DNA from: Tectiglobus sp965224045
Lineage (GTDB): Bacteria; Pseudomonadota; Alphaproteobacteria; Rhizobiales; Hyphomicrobiaceae
Reading direction: 5' to 3'
NCBI GenBank assembly: GCA_965224045.1
Contig: CBDCYD010000014.1
Location: forward strand, 577,283 to 641,282
DNA length: 64,000 bases
The translations under genes and the position numbers were made by a program. Numbering within the stretch: position 1 is the first letter of the stretch; each line of letters starts with the position of its first letter. The notes under the pieces were generated by a model that was not told the DNA's origin, did not search any database, and saw only the letters and a program-made list of their open reading frames with translations. This document shows positions 44,192 through 52,730 of the stretch, in pieces.

Positions 44192-46504
44192 ATGCAGGAA
44201 AAAGTAGGCAATCCCCCGATCGGTCAGGACTATCGCTATATCGGCACGCGGCCGATCAGGCCTGACGGAGCGGAAAAGGTCACCGGGCGGGCCAAGTTCG
44301 GTGCTGATCACAACGTGGCGGGCCAGATCGTCGGCAAAGTCCTGCGTTCACCGCACGCGCACGCGCGGATCAAGAAAATCGACACGTCGAAGGCGGAAGC
44401 GCTGGCCGGCGTCAAGGCCGTGGTCACGCGTGACGATTTCGACGACCAGGAATCGGAATTCGTTCCGGCCGGCGAGATGCTGGTCAACTATCGCGATATC
44501 GTGCGCACGGTGATGGCACGCGACAAGGTGTTGTTCGAAGGACACCCGGTGGCTGCCGTGGCGGCGACCAGCAACTCGATCGCCAAGAAGGCGTTGAAGC
44601 TGATCGAGGTCGAGTACGAGGTACTGCCGCACGTAATCGATGTCGTCGACGCAATGAAGCCCGATGCTCCGTTGCTGCACGAGGATATGTACACCGAGGG
44701 CGTCAGCCCGAAGCCCGACAAACCGTCAAACATCGCGAAGCAGGTGGAGTTCGTGCTGGGCGATGTCGACAAGGGCTTCGGCGATGCCGAAGTCGTCATC
44801 GAACGCACCTTCAATACCGAGCCGGTGCATCAAGGTTATATCGAGCCGCATGCCTGCGTCGCCAATGTAGCGAGCGACGGCACGGCCGAACTGTGGGTGA
44901 CGACGCAGGGCCACTGGGTGGTGCGGGCGCATTGCGCGCGGCTGCTCGGCTGGGATGTTTCGAAGATCCGCGTGACGTCGTCCGAAATCGGCGGCGGCTT
45001 CGGCGGCAAGACGGTGATCTATCTGGAGCCGCTGGCACTCGCGCTGGCGAAGAAGTCCGGCTCGCCGGTCAAGATGGTGATGTCGCGCGAGGAGGTTTTC
45101 CGTGCTTCGGGTCCGACGTCTGGTGCCAACGTGACCGTTAAGGTGGGCGCCAAGAAGGATGGGACGATCACGGCTGGCGAAGCGACCCTGCGCTATCAGG
45201 CCGGTGCCTTTCAGGGCTCGCCGGTGGGGCCGGGCTGTATGTCGGCGTTCGCACCCTACGACCTCGAAAATGTCAAAGTGGTCGGCCTCGACGTCGTCTC
45301 GAACCGTCCGAAGGTTGCCGCCTACCGGGCGCCGGGTGCTCCAATTTCCGAGTATGCCGTCGAGTGTGTGATCGATGAAATGGCCAAGACGCTCAATATC
45401 GATCCGATCGATTTCCGGCTGAAGAATGCCGCCAAGGAAGGCACCAAGGCGGCCTATGGTCCGCAGTTCGGGCCGATCGGCCTGGTTGAAACACTGCAGG
45501 AGGCAAAGAAAAGCGACCATTGGAAAGCGCCGCTCAAGGCCGGTCAGGGGCGTGGGATTGCCTCCGGCTTCTGGTTCAACATCGGCGGCGACACGACGGT
45601 GACCCTGGCGCTGAACGAAGACGGTACCTTCAACCTGACGGCGGGTACACCGGATATCGGTGGCCTCAGAGCATCGCTGGCGATGATGGCGGCGGAGGAA
45701 CTTGGCGTCGAACTCAGCAAGATCCGTCCGATCATCGGAGATACCGGCCAGCTCGGTTACAACTTCCTGACCGGCGGCAGCCGCTCGACGTTCTCGAGCG
45801 GCATGGCAACGGTGGAGGCAGCGCGGGAGGTCATCAAGGAAGCCTGCGCGCGGGCTGCCAAGATGTGGGAACTGCCCGAGGATGCCGTCACGTTCGAAGA
45901 CGGCACCGTGCGTCCAGCAGGTGACAATGCCGGTAAGCATGATCCGCTGACGCTTGGCGATATCGGACGCATGGCCGGCAAGACAGGTGGTGCGATCGTC
46001 GGGACGGCCAAGATCAATGCACAGGGTGCGGCGCCGAGCTTCGGTACGCATATTGCCGACGTCGAGGTCGATGCCGAAACCGGCAAGGTCTCGATCGTCC
46101 GGTACACCGCGATTCAGGATGCCGGACGGGCAATCCACCCGTCGTACGTGGAAGGCCAGTACCAGGGTGGTGCCGTGCAGGGAATCGGCTGGGCGCTCAA
46201 CGAGGAATACATCTACGATGATAAGGGCAGGCTCGATAATGCGAGCTTCCTCGATTATCGGATTCCGGTTGCATCCGACCTGCCGATGATCGACACGATC
46301 ATCGTCGAGGTGCCGAACCCGCGCCATCCCTATGGTGTGCGCGGGATCGGCGAAACGCCGATCGTGCCGCCGATGGCGGCGATCGCAAACGCCGTCAACG
46401 ACGCGACAGGCCTGCGCTTCGAAAGCCTGCCGATGTCGCCGCCGCGGGTGCGCAAGGCGATCGACGATGCAAGCGAGGCTGGCGATCCCAACCTCAAGAT
46501 TTGA
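44192..46504 (+). CDS. Molybdenum-binding large subunit of xanthine-dehydrogenase-family hydroxylase
   Basis: A 770-residue molybdopterin subunit. SSEIGGGFGGKTVIYLEPLA and GVRGIGETPIVPPMAAIANAV are typical; the Glu of GIGETP is the catalytic base. The active-site loop AYRAPGAPISEY is not the AYxCSFR of form I CO dehydrogenase, so CO oxidation is unlikely. The true substrate (a purine, aldehyde, heterocycle or aromatic CoA) is unknown. GAGAGGAG upstream. Confidence 0.92.
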   Translation: MQEKVGNPPIGQDYRYIGTRPIRPDGAEKVTGRAKFGADHNVAGQIVGKVLRSPHAHARIKKIDTSKAEALAGVKAVVTRDDFDDQESEFVPAGEMLVNYRDIVRTVMARDKVLFEGHPVAAVAATSNSIAKKALKLIEVEYEVLPHVIDVVDAMKPDAPLLHEDMYTEGVSPKPDKPSNIAKQVEFVLGDVDKGFGDAEVVIERTFNTEPVHQGYIEPHACVANVASDGTAELWVTTQGHWVVRAHCARLLGWDVSKIRVTSSEIGGGFGGKTVIYLEPLALALAKKSGSPVKMVMSREEVFRASGPTSGANVTVKVGAKKDGTITAGEATLRYQAGAFQGSPVGPGCMSAFAPYDLENVKVVGLDVVSNRPKVAAYRAPGAPISEYAVECVIDEMAKTLNIDPIDFRLKNAAKEGTKAAYGPQFGPIGLVETLQEAKKSDHWKAPLKAGQGRGIASGFWFNIGGDTTVTLALNEDGTFNLTAGTPDIGGLRASLAMMAAEELGVELSKIRPIIGDTGQLGYNFLTGGSRSTFSSGMATVEAAREVIKEACARAAKMWELPEDAVTFEDGTVRPAGDNAGKHDPLTLGDIGRMAGKTGGAIVGTAKINAQGAAPSFGTHIADVEVDAETGKVSIVRYTAIQDAGRAIHPSYVEGQYQGGAVQGIGWALNEEYIYDDKGRLDNASFLDYRIPVASDLPMIDTIIVEVPNPRHPYGVRGIGETPIVPPMAAIANAVNDATGLRFESLPMSPPRVRKAIDDASEAGDPNLKI

Positions 46505-46540
46505 CGGGCTCAAGATTTGACGGGCTCAAGATCTGACGGG
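46493..46540 (+). repeat. Three tandem 16-bp repeats after the molybdenum subunit gene
   Basis: CTCAAGATTTGACGGG repeats at 46493, 46509 and 46525 (third copy one base different). The first copy contains the stop codon of the large subunit. Likely slippage-generated. Confidence 0.9.
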
Positions 46541-46553
46541 AGAGACGTTCGCC

Positions 46554-46799
46554 ATGGCGCGCGTGACGCTGATCGGAAATCTCCGCCAGTATACCGGCGG
46601 CGTAACCGAACTGGACGTGGAAGCCAGTTCCATCCGGCAGCTGTTCGCGCGTCTCGGTGAGCTTTACCCGGAGCTCGCTCCACACCTGGAAGACGGTCTG
46701 GCGGTTGCAATCGACGGCCAGATTTACCAGGACACGCTGATCCAGCCGATCGAGCCCGATAGCGACGTTCAAGTTCTGCCACAGATTGCCGGTGGCTGA
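46554..46799 (+). CDS. MoaD/ThiS-like ubiquitin-fold sulfur carrier
   Basis: An 81-residue beta-grasp protein ending in Gly-Gly (VLPQIAGG), the feature that becomes a thiocarboxylate in MoaD/ThiS. It lies just after the molybdoenzyme genes and could serve molybdopterin synthesis or another sulfur-transfer job. A GGGAGA motif precedes the ATG. Confidence 0.8.
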   Translation: MARVTLIGNLRQYTGGVTELDVEASSIRQLFARLGELYPELAPHLEDGLAVAIDGQIYQDTLIQPIEPDSDVQVLPQIAGG

Positions 46800-46870
46800 C
46801 GAAGTGCGCGCTCGCGGGCCCGGTTGTGGTGTGATGTCAGACGACTGGGCGGAGGGCAAGGAGAGCGCCA

Positions 46871-47533
46871 ATGGACATCGGGTTCGTCTTATTTCCGAAG
46901 GTGACGCAGCTGGATTTCACCGGCCCCTTGCAGGTGTTGAGCCGCCTGCCGGATGCCAAGTCGCACATCGTTGCGCGTTCGCTCGATCCGGTGGCGACCG
47001 ACTGTCCGCTGGCGCTGGTGCCGACGGTGACGTTTGCCGATTGCCCGGCGCTGGACCTGATCTGTGTGCCGGGCGGGTTCGGCGTCCTCGATGCGATGGT
47101 CGATCCGGATCTCGTCGGTTTTGTCAAACGTCAGTCCGGCGGTGCACGTTACATCACGTCGGTGTGCACGGGTGCCTTCGTGCTCGGTACGGCCGGTTTG
47201 CTGAAAGGGCGCCAGGCGACGACGCACTGGGCTTACACCGACCTTCTGGCGCTGGTTGGTGCGACGTACAAGCCCGGGCGAATGGTCCGGGACGGCAACG
47301 TCTTTACGGCAGGCGGTGTGACGTCGGGCATCGATTTCGCGCTGCAGATCGTTGCGGAGATTGCCGGCGATCAGCTTGCCCAGGCAATCCAGCTCGGTAT
47401 CGAGTATGACCCGGCGCCGCCGTTCGATGCCGGCCATCCCGATCGGGCTTCGGATACTGTCAAGGCCATCGTTGCGCCGCGCTATGAAACATCCGTCGGC
47501 GCATATCGCGATGTTCTCGAACAGATGACGTGA
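46871..47533 (+). CDS. DJ-1/PfpI family protein, isonitrile-hydratase-like
   Basis: A 220-residue protein very like Pseudomonas isonitrile hydratase: FPKVTQLDFTGPLQVLSRLPD, DLICVPGGFGVLDAM, and the nucleophile elbow SVCTGAFVLGTAGLLKGR with the catalytic Cys, then THWAYTDLL. Isonitrile hydratase converts isonitriles to N-formamides. The match is to family level; other DJ-1 activities are possible. Confidence 0.82.
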   Translation: MDIGFVLFPKVTQLDFTGPLQVLSRLPDAKSHIVARSLDPVATDCPLALVPTVTFADCPALDLICVPGGFGVLDAMVDPDLVGFVKRQSGGARYITSVCTGAFVLGTAGLLKGRQATTHWAYTDLLALVGATYKPGRMVRDGNVFTAGGVTSGIDFALQIVAEIAGDQLAQAIQLGIEYDPAPPFDAGHPDRASDTVKAIVAPRYETSVGAYRDVLEQMT

Positions 47534-47548
47534 GGGCGCGGCGAAGTC

Positions 47549-48067
47549 ATGACGTCCAGTTCCGTCGATCTTTCGAAATACCGGCCTTGCGTCGGGATCA
47601 TGATCGTCAATCGCGAAGGCGCCGTGTGGATGGGGTTGCGGGCCGATGCACCGCAAGATGCCGAGGGCCCCGGCGACTGGTGGCAGATGCCGCAAGGCGG
47701 GATCGATGCCGGCGAGGAGCCGGAGGTGGCGGCGAAACGCGAGTTGCTCGAGGAGACCGGTATCCGCGAAGCGGAAGTGCTCGGGCGCACGGACGGCTGG
47801 CTGATCTACGACCTACCGCCGGAGGTCGCGCCGAACGCGTGGGGCGGTCGCTACAAGGGGCAAAAGCAAATCTGGTTTGCCGTGCGCTTTATCGGCTCGG
47901 ATAGCGAGATCTCGATCGACCCTCCGCCGGGCCAGGGTCATGAGAAGGAATTCGAGGACTGGCAGTGGACGCCACTCGACGAGGTCGTCGACCGTGTGGT
48001 GTCGTTCAAGCGCGGGGTCTACCGGCAGGTGGTGGCCGAACTCGGCCGGTTTGCAAAGCCGCTTTGA
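47549..48067 (+). CDS. rppH: RNA pyrophosphohydrolase RppH (Nudix)
   Basis: A 172-residue Nudix hydrolase. The Nudix box is GGIDAGEEPEVAAKRELLEETGI with preceding WWQMPQ, and the long GRYKGQKQIWFAVRF segment is typical of RppH, which removes pyrophosphate from mRNA 5' ends. Starts 15 bp after the DJ-1 gene. Confidence 0.9.
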   Translation: MTSSSVDLSKYRPCVGIMIVNREGAVWMGLRADAPQDAEGPGDWWQMPQGGIDAGEEPEVAAKRELLEETGIREAEVLGRTDGWLIYDLPPEVAPNAWGGRYKGQKQIWFAVRFIGSDSEISIDPPPGQGHEKEFEDWQWTPLDEVVDRVVSFKRGVYRQVVAELGRFAKPL

Positions 48068-48336
48068 CGTCATCACGTCAACGCCGGCGGTGGCCCTCCG
48101 GACCGGCCCGCGCGCTGCAACAACCGTGTAATGGTGGCTGGAGCGGCCCTGTTCGGGACGACCGGTATGTCCGTTGAGTCGGCGAGGGGACGGGCAAGCG
48201 GCAAGGCGTGTCGCAGTGGTGTGATGAACGTGTCAGTGCGTGTGAGGCCGCGCAAGATCTGCTGCGGAACCGGTGACATCATCCGGTACGGGCGGTCAAT
48301 GCCTGCCGATCGGTATGCCGTCTGCCGGCTTGCCCA

Positions 48337-50298
48337 TTATTTTTCGGAAAGCAGGATCGTGGTGCCGGTCGCGCCGCCGCGCAGGCGATTGAGGTGATAG
48401 GCCGGAAGCGGATCGTCAGGCCGGCGCTTGGCGAGTGCGTCGAAGGCGTCGACGGCAGCAGGATCACCGGCGGCCATCAGCTCGTACGCTTTGGCGTAGG
48501 CGGCACGATCGTCTGCGACTTGTGAACCAGGTGCGAGTGCCTCGAGGCAGATGATGGGTTGCTGCTTGCCGCTCAGGACCACCTCGCCGATGGTGCGATA
48601 GTTGGCGCCCGGGTGGGCGTTGGCGACGGCGGCGCTGACACAGATGCGGGTGCCGAAATGCTTGTTGGCCGCCTCCAGTCGTGCCGCCGTATTCACGGTA
48701 TCGCCAATGCACGTATAGTCGAAGAACCGACTGCCGCCGAAATTGCCGACGATGGCCGGTCCATGATGGATGCCGATCCGGGTATGGCCGAGGTCAATGC
48801 CATCGGCGGCGTTGCGGCGGCGAAACGATTCACTGAAGCGGTCGACGGCGATGGCGAGGCCGATGGCGCGTTCCGCCTGATCGGGCACGGCGTCGGGTGC
48901 TCCGAAAAACCCGATCACGCCGTCGCCAACGATCTTGTCGATGGTCGCGCCATGCCTGATGAAGAGACCGCAAACGCCGTCGAGATAGCTGTTGAGAAGG
49001 TGTGACAGCTCGCTCGGCGTGCGCTGTTCCGCCAATGTCGTGAAGCCGGAGATGTCCGTGAACAGGCAAGTAATGGTGCGCTGTTCACCGCCGAGCTGGA
49101 GGCGGCCGGGATCGGCGACGAGATCTTCGATGACACGCGGGTTGACGTACTGCGAAAACGCCTGCTGGACGAAGCGGCGCTGCCTGCGGTCGGCAGACCA
49201 CTGACGCGCGGCGAGAATGGCGGCCGCCAGAAGCGGCGCAAGCGAGACGGTAACGGTGCCAAACTCTATGCCCGCCAGCGAAAAGGCAGCGAGTGACAGG
49301 ATGGTGATTACGGCTGCCAAAGCCGCAATGGCTGCAAGGCGGCGGGCGAGAGAAACGGCCGGCAGGGTGACGATGGCGGCCGCGGCCGCTGCCGCGATGG
49401 CCGCGAGCAGGAGATCGACGAGACGGTTGGCGGACGTGATCGCGTCGGAGCGCAGGAGCTGGTTGATCATGTGGGCGTGGATCATGACGCCGTAGAGTGT
49501 GCCGGCGGCAGCGCCACGCGCAGTTGAACGCGCGGTGAGGTGTTCATCCGTTCCCGGCAGCGTGCCGCCGATGAGCACGATCTTTTTGTGAAACCACTCC
49601 TTGGGAAGTATTCCGATCCGCCGGCTCGGGTAGACCGGGAAGGTCGCGTGGTCCCGCGTCGGGCCGTTGTAGACGACGATGCGGCCGTCGATCGGTGGAG
49701 ACTTAACACCGGCGCGTTGGGCCAAGATGCGGGAAAAGAGACTGGGCGCGTTTGCTTCCTGTGCCGTCGCCGGCCAATGCCGGACGATGCCGTCCGCCGT
49801 GCGACGTTCGAGTGCGACGTGCCCTCGGATCAATCCGGAGGTTGCCTTGGTGAGATATGCGGCCTGGGCTTCAGTCAAACCATCCGAGGTGCCGGCATAG
49901 GCCACGACGAGCGGCGCGCGGGTTGCTCTTAGCTGCTTTTGGAGGGCTGCGTCCTTTGCTGGCTCCGTCGGTTGATCGAAGAGAATGTCGATGCCGATCG
50001 CGCGCGGATCGGCGGCGTCGATGGTAGCGATGAGATTGGCGAGATAGGCCCGATCGACCGGTGACCGGTACGGCAGGGCTGCGAGCGTGTCCTCGTCGAT
50101 CGTAACGATGACGATTGGTGGATCCGCTTCCTGCATGCCGGCAAACTCGGTCAGGAAGATATCGCCAATCCGGACATCCGGCCGGCCACCGATTAGAGCG
50201 GCAAGCGCAGTTGCAGTAATAACCGCGATGACCTGCGGTCTGGTCAGGCGCAGGTGGTTTTTGAACCTGCCGATGATGTCTGTGAGCGAGGTGCGCAA
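48337..50298 (-). CDS. CHASE2-domain adenylate/guanylate cyclase
   Basis: A 653-residue membrane signalling enzyme. One TM near the N-terminus, a periplasmic CHASE2 sensor (about 40-310), three TMs (about 330-405), then a class III cyclase domain: CLFTDISGFTTLAE, KIVGDGVIGFFG and GDTVNTAARLEAANK, with both metal-binding Asp residues. TTG 50298 is the start because GGAG lies 7 nt before it and the codon follows 4 nt after the lyase stop; a longer frame would overlap the lyase gene. Makes cAMP in response to a periplasmic signal. Confidence 0.87.
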   Translation of the reverse strand: MRTSLTDIIGRFKNHLRLTRPQVIAVITATALAALIGGRPDVRIGDIFLTEFAGMQEADPPIVIVTIDEDTLAALPYRSPVDRAYLANLIATIDAADPRAIGIDILFDQPTEPAKDAALQKQLRATRAPLVVAYAGTSDGLTEAQAAYLTKATSGLIRGHVALERRTADGIVRHWPATAQEANAPSLFSRILAQRAGVKSPPIDGRIVVYNGPTRDHATFPVYPSRRIGILPKEWFHKKIVLIGGTLPGTDEHLTARSTARGAAAGTLYGVMIHAHMINQLLRSDAITSANRLVDLLLAAIAAAAAAAIVTLPAVSLARRLAAIAALAAVITILSLAAFSLAGIEFGTVTVSLAPLLAAAILAARQWSADRRQRRFVQQAFSQYVNPRVIEDLVADPGRLQLGGEQRTITCLFTDISGFTTLAEQRTPSELSHLLNSYLDGVCGLFIRHGATIDKIVGDGVIGFFGAPDAVPDQAERAIGLAIAVDRFSESFRRRNAADGIDLGHTRIGIHHGPAIVGNFGGSRFFDYTCIGDTVNTAARLEAANKHFGTRICVSAAVANAHPGANYRTIGEVVLSGKQQPIICLEALAPGSQVADDRAAYAKAYELMAAGDPAAVDAFDALAKRRPDDPLPAYHLNRLRGGATGTTILLSEK

Positions 50299-50302
50299 AC
50301 TG

Positions 50303-51649
50303 TCAGCTCCGCGCGGCGAGGAGACGTTCAACCATGTCCGGTGCGGAACCGAGATAGCTGGCCGGATCAGTGAGGCGCAGGACCTCTTCGCGGCTGATGG
50401 TGCTGGCGATCTCGGGCTTCGCCAACAATGCGTCCGCGAATGAATCCGTGCCGGCCAGTGCTTCGCGACAGCAGTCGTAAACGATGTCGTGGGCAACCTG
50501 GCGGCCGAGCGTCGGAGCAAGACCCATCATGACGGCTTCGGCAACGATCAGACCCTTGGTGACATCGAGAACATCGGTCATGGCGTCGGGGCGAACTTCG
50601 AGCCCTTCGAGTGCTTCACGGGCCGCCTTGAGGCCGCCGGATGTCACGATGAATGCCGTTGGCAGAGCATGCCATTCGACGTGCCACTGTCCGGTGGCGC
50701 GTTCGTGGTCCTGGACCATCGCATCGAGCATGGCGGAGTGCTGCTCGCGCACGATTTTGGCGGCGGCCAACATCATTTCGGAAGAGATCGGATTGCGCTT
50801 TTGCGGCATGGTCGAACTCGCGCCACGCCCGGGGACAAACGGTTCCAGAACCTCGCCGATTTCGGTTTGCATCATAAGCATGATGTCATAGCCGATCTTG
50901 CCGATGCTGGCGGCAATGAGGGCGAGCAGGCCGGTGGTTTCGGTGAAGCCGTCGCGGATGGTGTGCCAGGTGATGTCCGGCACGCCGAGGCCGAGCTCCG
51001 CGGCAAGCGCGTGCTGGGTCGCCAGTCCGTCGTCGCCGAGTGAGGCCAGAGTGCCGGCCGCGCCGGCAAACTCGACGACCTCGATGCGCTCGCGCAATTG
51101 GGCAAGGCGTGCCCGGTGGCGGTCGATGCCCGATAGCCAGGTGGCGCACTTGTAGCCGAAGCTTATCGGAAGTGCATGCTGGAGATGCGTGCGGCCGGCC
51201 ATCGGCGTCAGCGCATGATCGCGGGCAAGCGTTGCCAGGGCTTCGGCAATGGCCTCGAGGTCGTCGTCAATCAGCTGTAGTGCATCGCGAACCTGGAGAA
51301 CGTCGGCGGTGTCCATGATGTCCTGCGTCGTGGCACCCCAGTGAGCGTACTGGGCGAGACCGTCCTCGGCCCACTCCGAGAGCTGCTCGACCAGCGGTAA
51401 TATCGGATAGCCGACGATCTGGGTACGCGCCGAGAGGCGTTGCATGTCGATGCGGTCGACGCTTGCAACAGCGGCGATGGCGTCTGCCGCCTCGGGCGGG
51501 ATCAGCCCCAGTCCCGCCTGCGCTCTGGCGAGGGCGACCTCGACATCGAGGTAGCGTTGCAGCAGGGCACGGTCGGAAAAGATTTCCCGCATCGCGTCAG
51601 TGCCGTACATTTCTCCAAAGATCTCGGATTTGACGACAATGGCTGGCAT
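50303..51649 (-). CDS. Fumarate-lyase superfamily enzyme (PcaB/PurB-like)
   Basis: A 448-residue lyase. The superfamily signature SSTMPQKRNPISSE is present, as are TTQDIMDTADVLQ and AGRTHLQHALPISFGYK. GASSTMPQKRNP resembles 3-carboxy-cis,cis-muconate cycloisomerase and its relatives more than PurB. The ATG at 51649 (MPAIVVKSEIFG) fits the family; upstream ATG 51703 is weaker. The gene overlaps the start signals of the cyclase gene, so both are co-transcribed. Confidence 0.82.
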   Translation of the reverse strand: MPAIVVKSEIFGEMYGTDAMREIFSDRALLQRYLDVEVALARAQAGLGLIPPEAADAIAAVASVDRIDMQRLSARTQIVGYPILPLVEQLSEWAEDGLAQYAHWGATTQDIMDTADVLQVRDALQLIDDDLEAIAEALATLARDHALTPMAGRTHLQHALPISFGYKCATWLSGIDRHRARLAQLRERIEVVEFAGAAGTLASLGDDGLATQHALAAELGLGVPDITWHTIRDGFTETTGLLALIAASIGKIGYDIMLMMQTEIGEVLEPFVPGRGASSTMPQKRNPISSEMMLAAAKIVREQHSAMLDAMVQDHERATGQWHVEWHALPTAFIVTSGGLKAAREALEGLEVRPDAMTDVLDVTKGLIVAEAVMMGLAPTLGRQVAHDIVYDCCREALAGTDSFADALLAKPEIASTISREEVLRLTDPASYLGSAPDMVERLLAARS

Positions 51650-51947
51650 GTGGAGTGTCCCGGTCCGGCTGACGTTGAAATTGCCCCGCGGGCCGCGCTG
51701 CAAAGTGCGGCGAGGCGAGGACGGCGGCGACGTCTGACGTGGATTGCGCGAAAGCGCAGCCTGGGTGGTTGGCGTCGAGGGGCAAGGTTAGCCGCTGGTG
51801 CTCGAAGCGCCAATCGCTATCTCGATCGATGGGATGGCGCGATGACAGGCGGGAATGGGGCGTGGCATCATTGGATTGGCGAAGTAAAGTGCGATGGTGG
51901 ACAGGTGATGCGGCCGCGGACGAATGTCTTGGAAAGGACCGTGAAGC
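51650..51947. other. Divergent intergenic region between the lyase and the FAH-type hydrolase
   Basis: No supported gene. It should contain the two divergent promoters; I see no clear palindrome or terminator. Confidence 0.6.
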
Positions 51948-52730
51948 ATGAAGTGGATGCGCTATACGCAGGCCGGTAATACGAGCTTCGGTTTGGTCGA
52001 TGGCGACGAAGTCGAGGAGGTGCGTGGTGGGCCGTTCGAGGCGTATGAGCGCACGGGAACGCGGCACCGGCTGGATGACGTCAAGGTCGAAGTGCCGATT
52101 GAGCCGAAGACGTTTTATGCCGTCGGCTTCAACTATCCCAAGCACGTCATCGAAATGGCGAAGCTGCGTGGCGTCGAAGCCGACCTGCCGAAATCGCCGA
52201 ACGTCGGTTACCGCGCAAACAACGCGCTGATCGCGCACCGCGAGGCAATTGTGATCCCGAAAGACGCCAGCGAGCAGGTCCACTACGAGGGCGAGTTGGC
52301 TGTGATCATCGGCAAGAAAGCCAAGTATCTCAGCGAAGATGAGGCGCTCGATTGCGTGCTCGGCTATACCATAGGTAATGATGTCAGCGAGCGAAGCTGG
52401 CAAAGCGAGGACCGGACGCTGTGGCGGGCCAAAAACACAGATACGTTCGCGCCGATGGGGCCATGGATCGAAACCGACGTCGATCTCGATCAGTTGCAGA
52501 CGACGGTTCGGGTGAACGGTGTCGTGAGTTCCCAGTTCGAGACCAACGCGATGCTGTTCGGTGTGCAGCGGTATATTGCGACGATTACGCGGTATATCAC
52601 GCTTTACCCGGGTGACATGATCTGGATGGGGACCGATGGAACATCCCCCAATCTCAAGGCCGGTGACATGGTCGATATCGAAATCTCGGGTATCGGGACG
52701 CTGAGCAATCCCGTAGTGGATGAGACGTGA
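51948..52730 (+). CDS. Fumarylacetoacetate hydrolase (FAH) family protein
   Basis: A 260-residue FAH-fold enzyme. The metal ligands are in HYEGELAVIIGKKA and YTIGNDVSER. AVGFNYPKHVIEM precedes them, and TPSNLKAGD-like SPNLKAGDMVDIEISGIGTL follows. Members hydrolyse or decarboxylate 2-oxo or acyl-pyruvate compounds in aromatic breakdown. It overlaps the P450 gene by one base. Confidence 0.87.
   Translation: MKWMRYTQAGNTSFGLVDGDEVEEVRGGPFEAYERTGTRHRLDDVKVEVPIEPKTFYAVGFNYPKHVIEMAKLRGVEADLPKSPNVGYRANNALIAHREAIVIPKDASEQVHYEGELAVIIGKKAKYLSEDEALDCVLGYTIGNDVSERSWQSEDRTLWRAKNTDTFAPMGPWIETDVDLDQLQTTVRVNGVVSSQFETNAMLFGVQRYIATITRYITLYPGDMIWMGTDGTSPNLKAGDMVDIEISGIGTLSNPVVDET

Noticed and set aside
44192..46504. 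Form I CO dehydrogenase (coxL)
   Set aside because: The active-site loop reads AYRAPGAP, not AYxCSFR, and no accessory coxDEFG genes are present.
44726..46513. A 595-codon minus-strand frame
   Set aside because: Antisense shadow of the molybdenum subunit, whose family motifs are certain.
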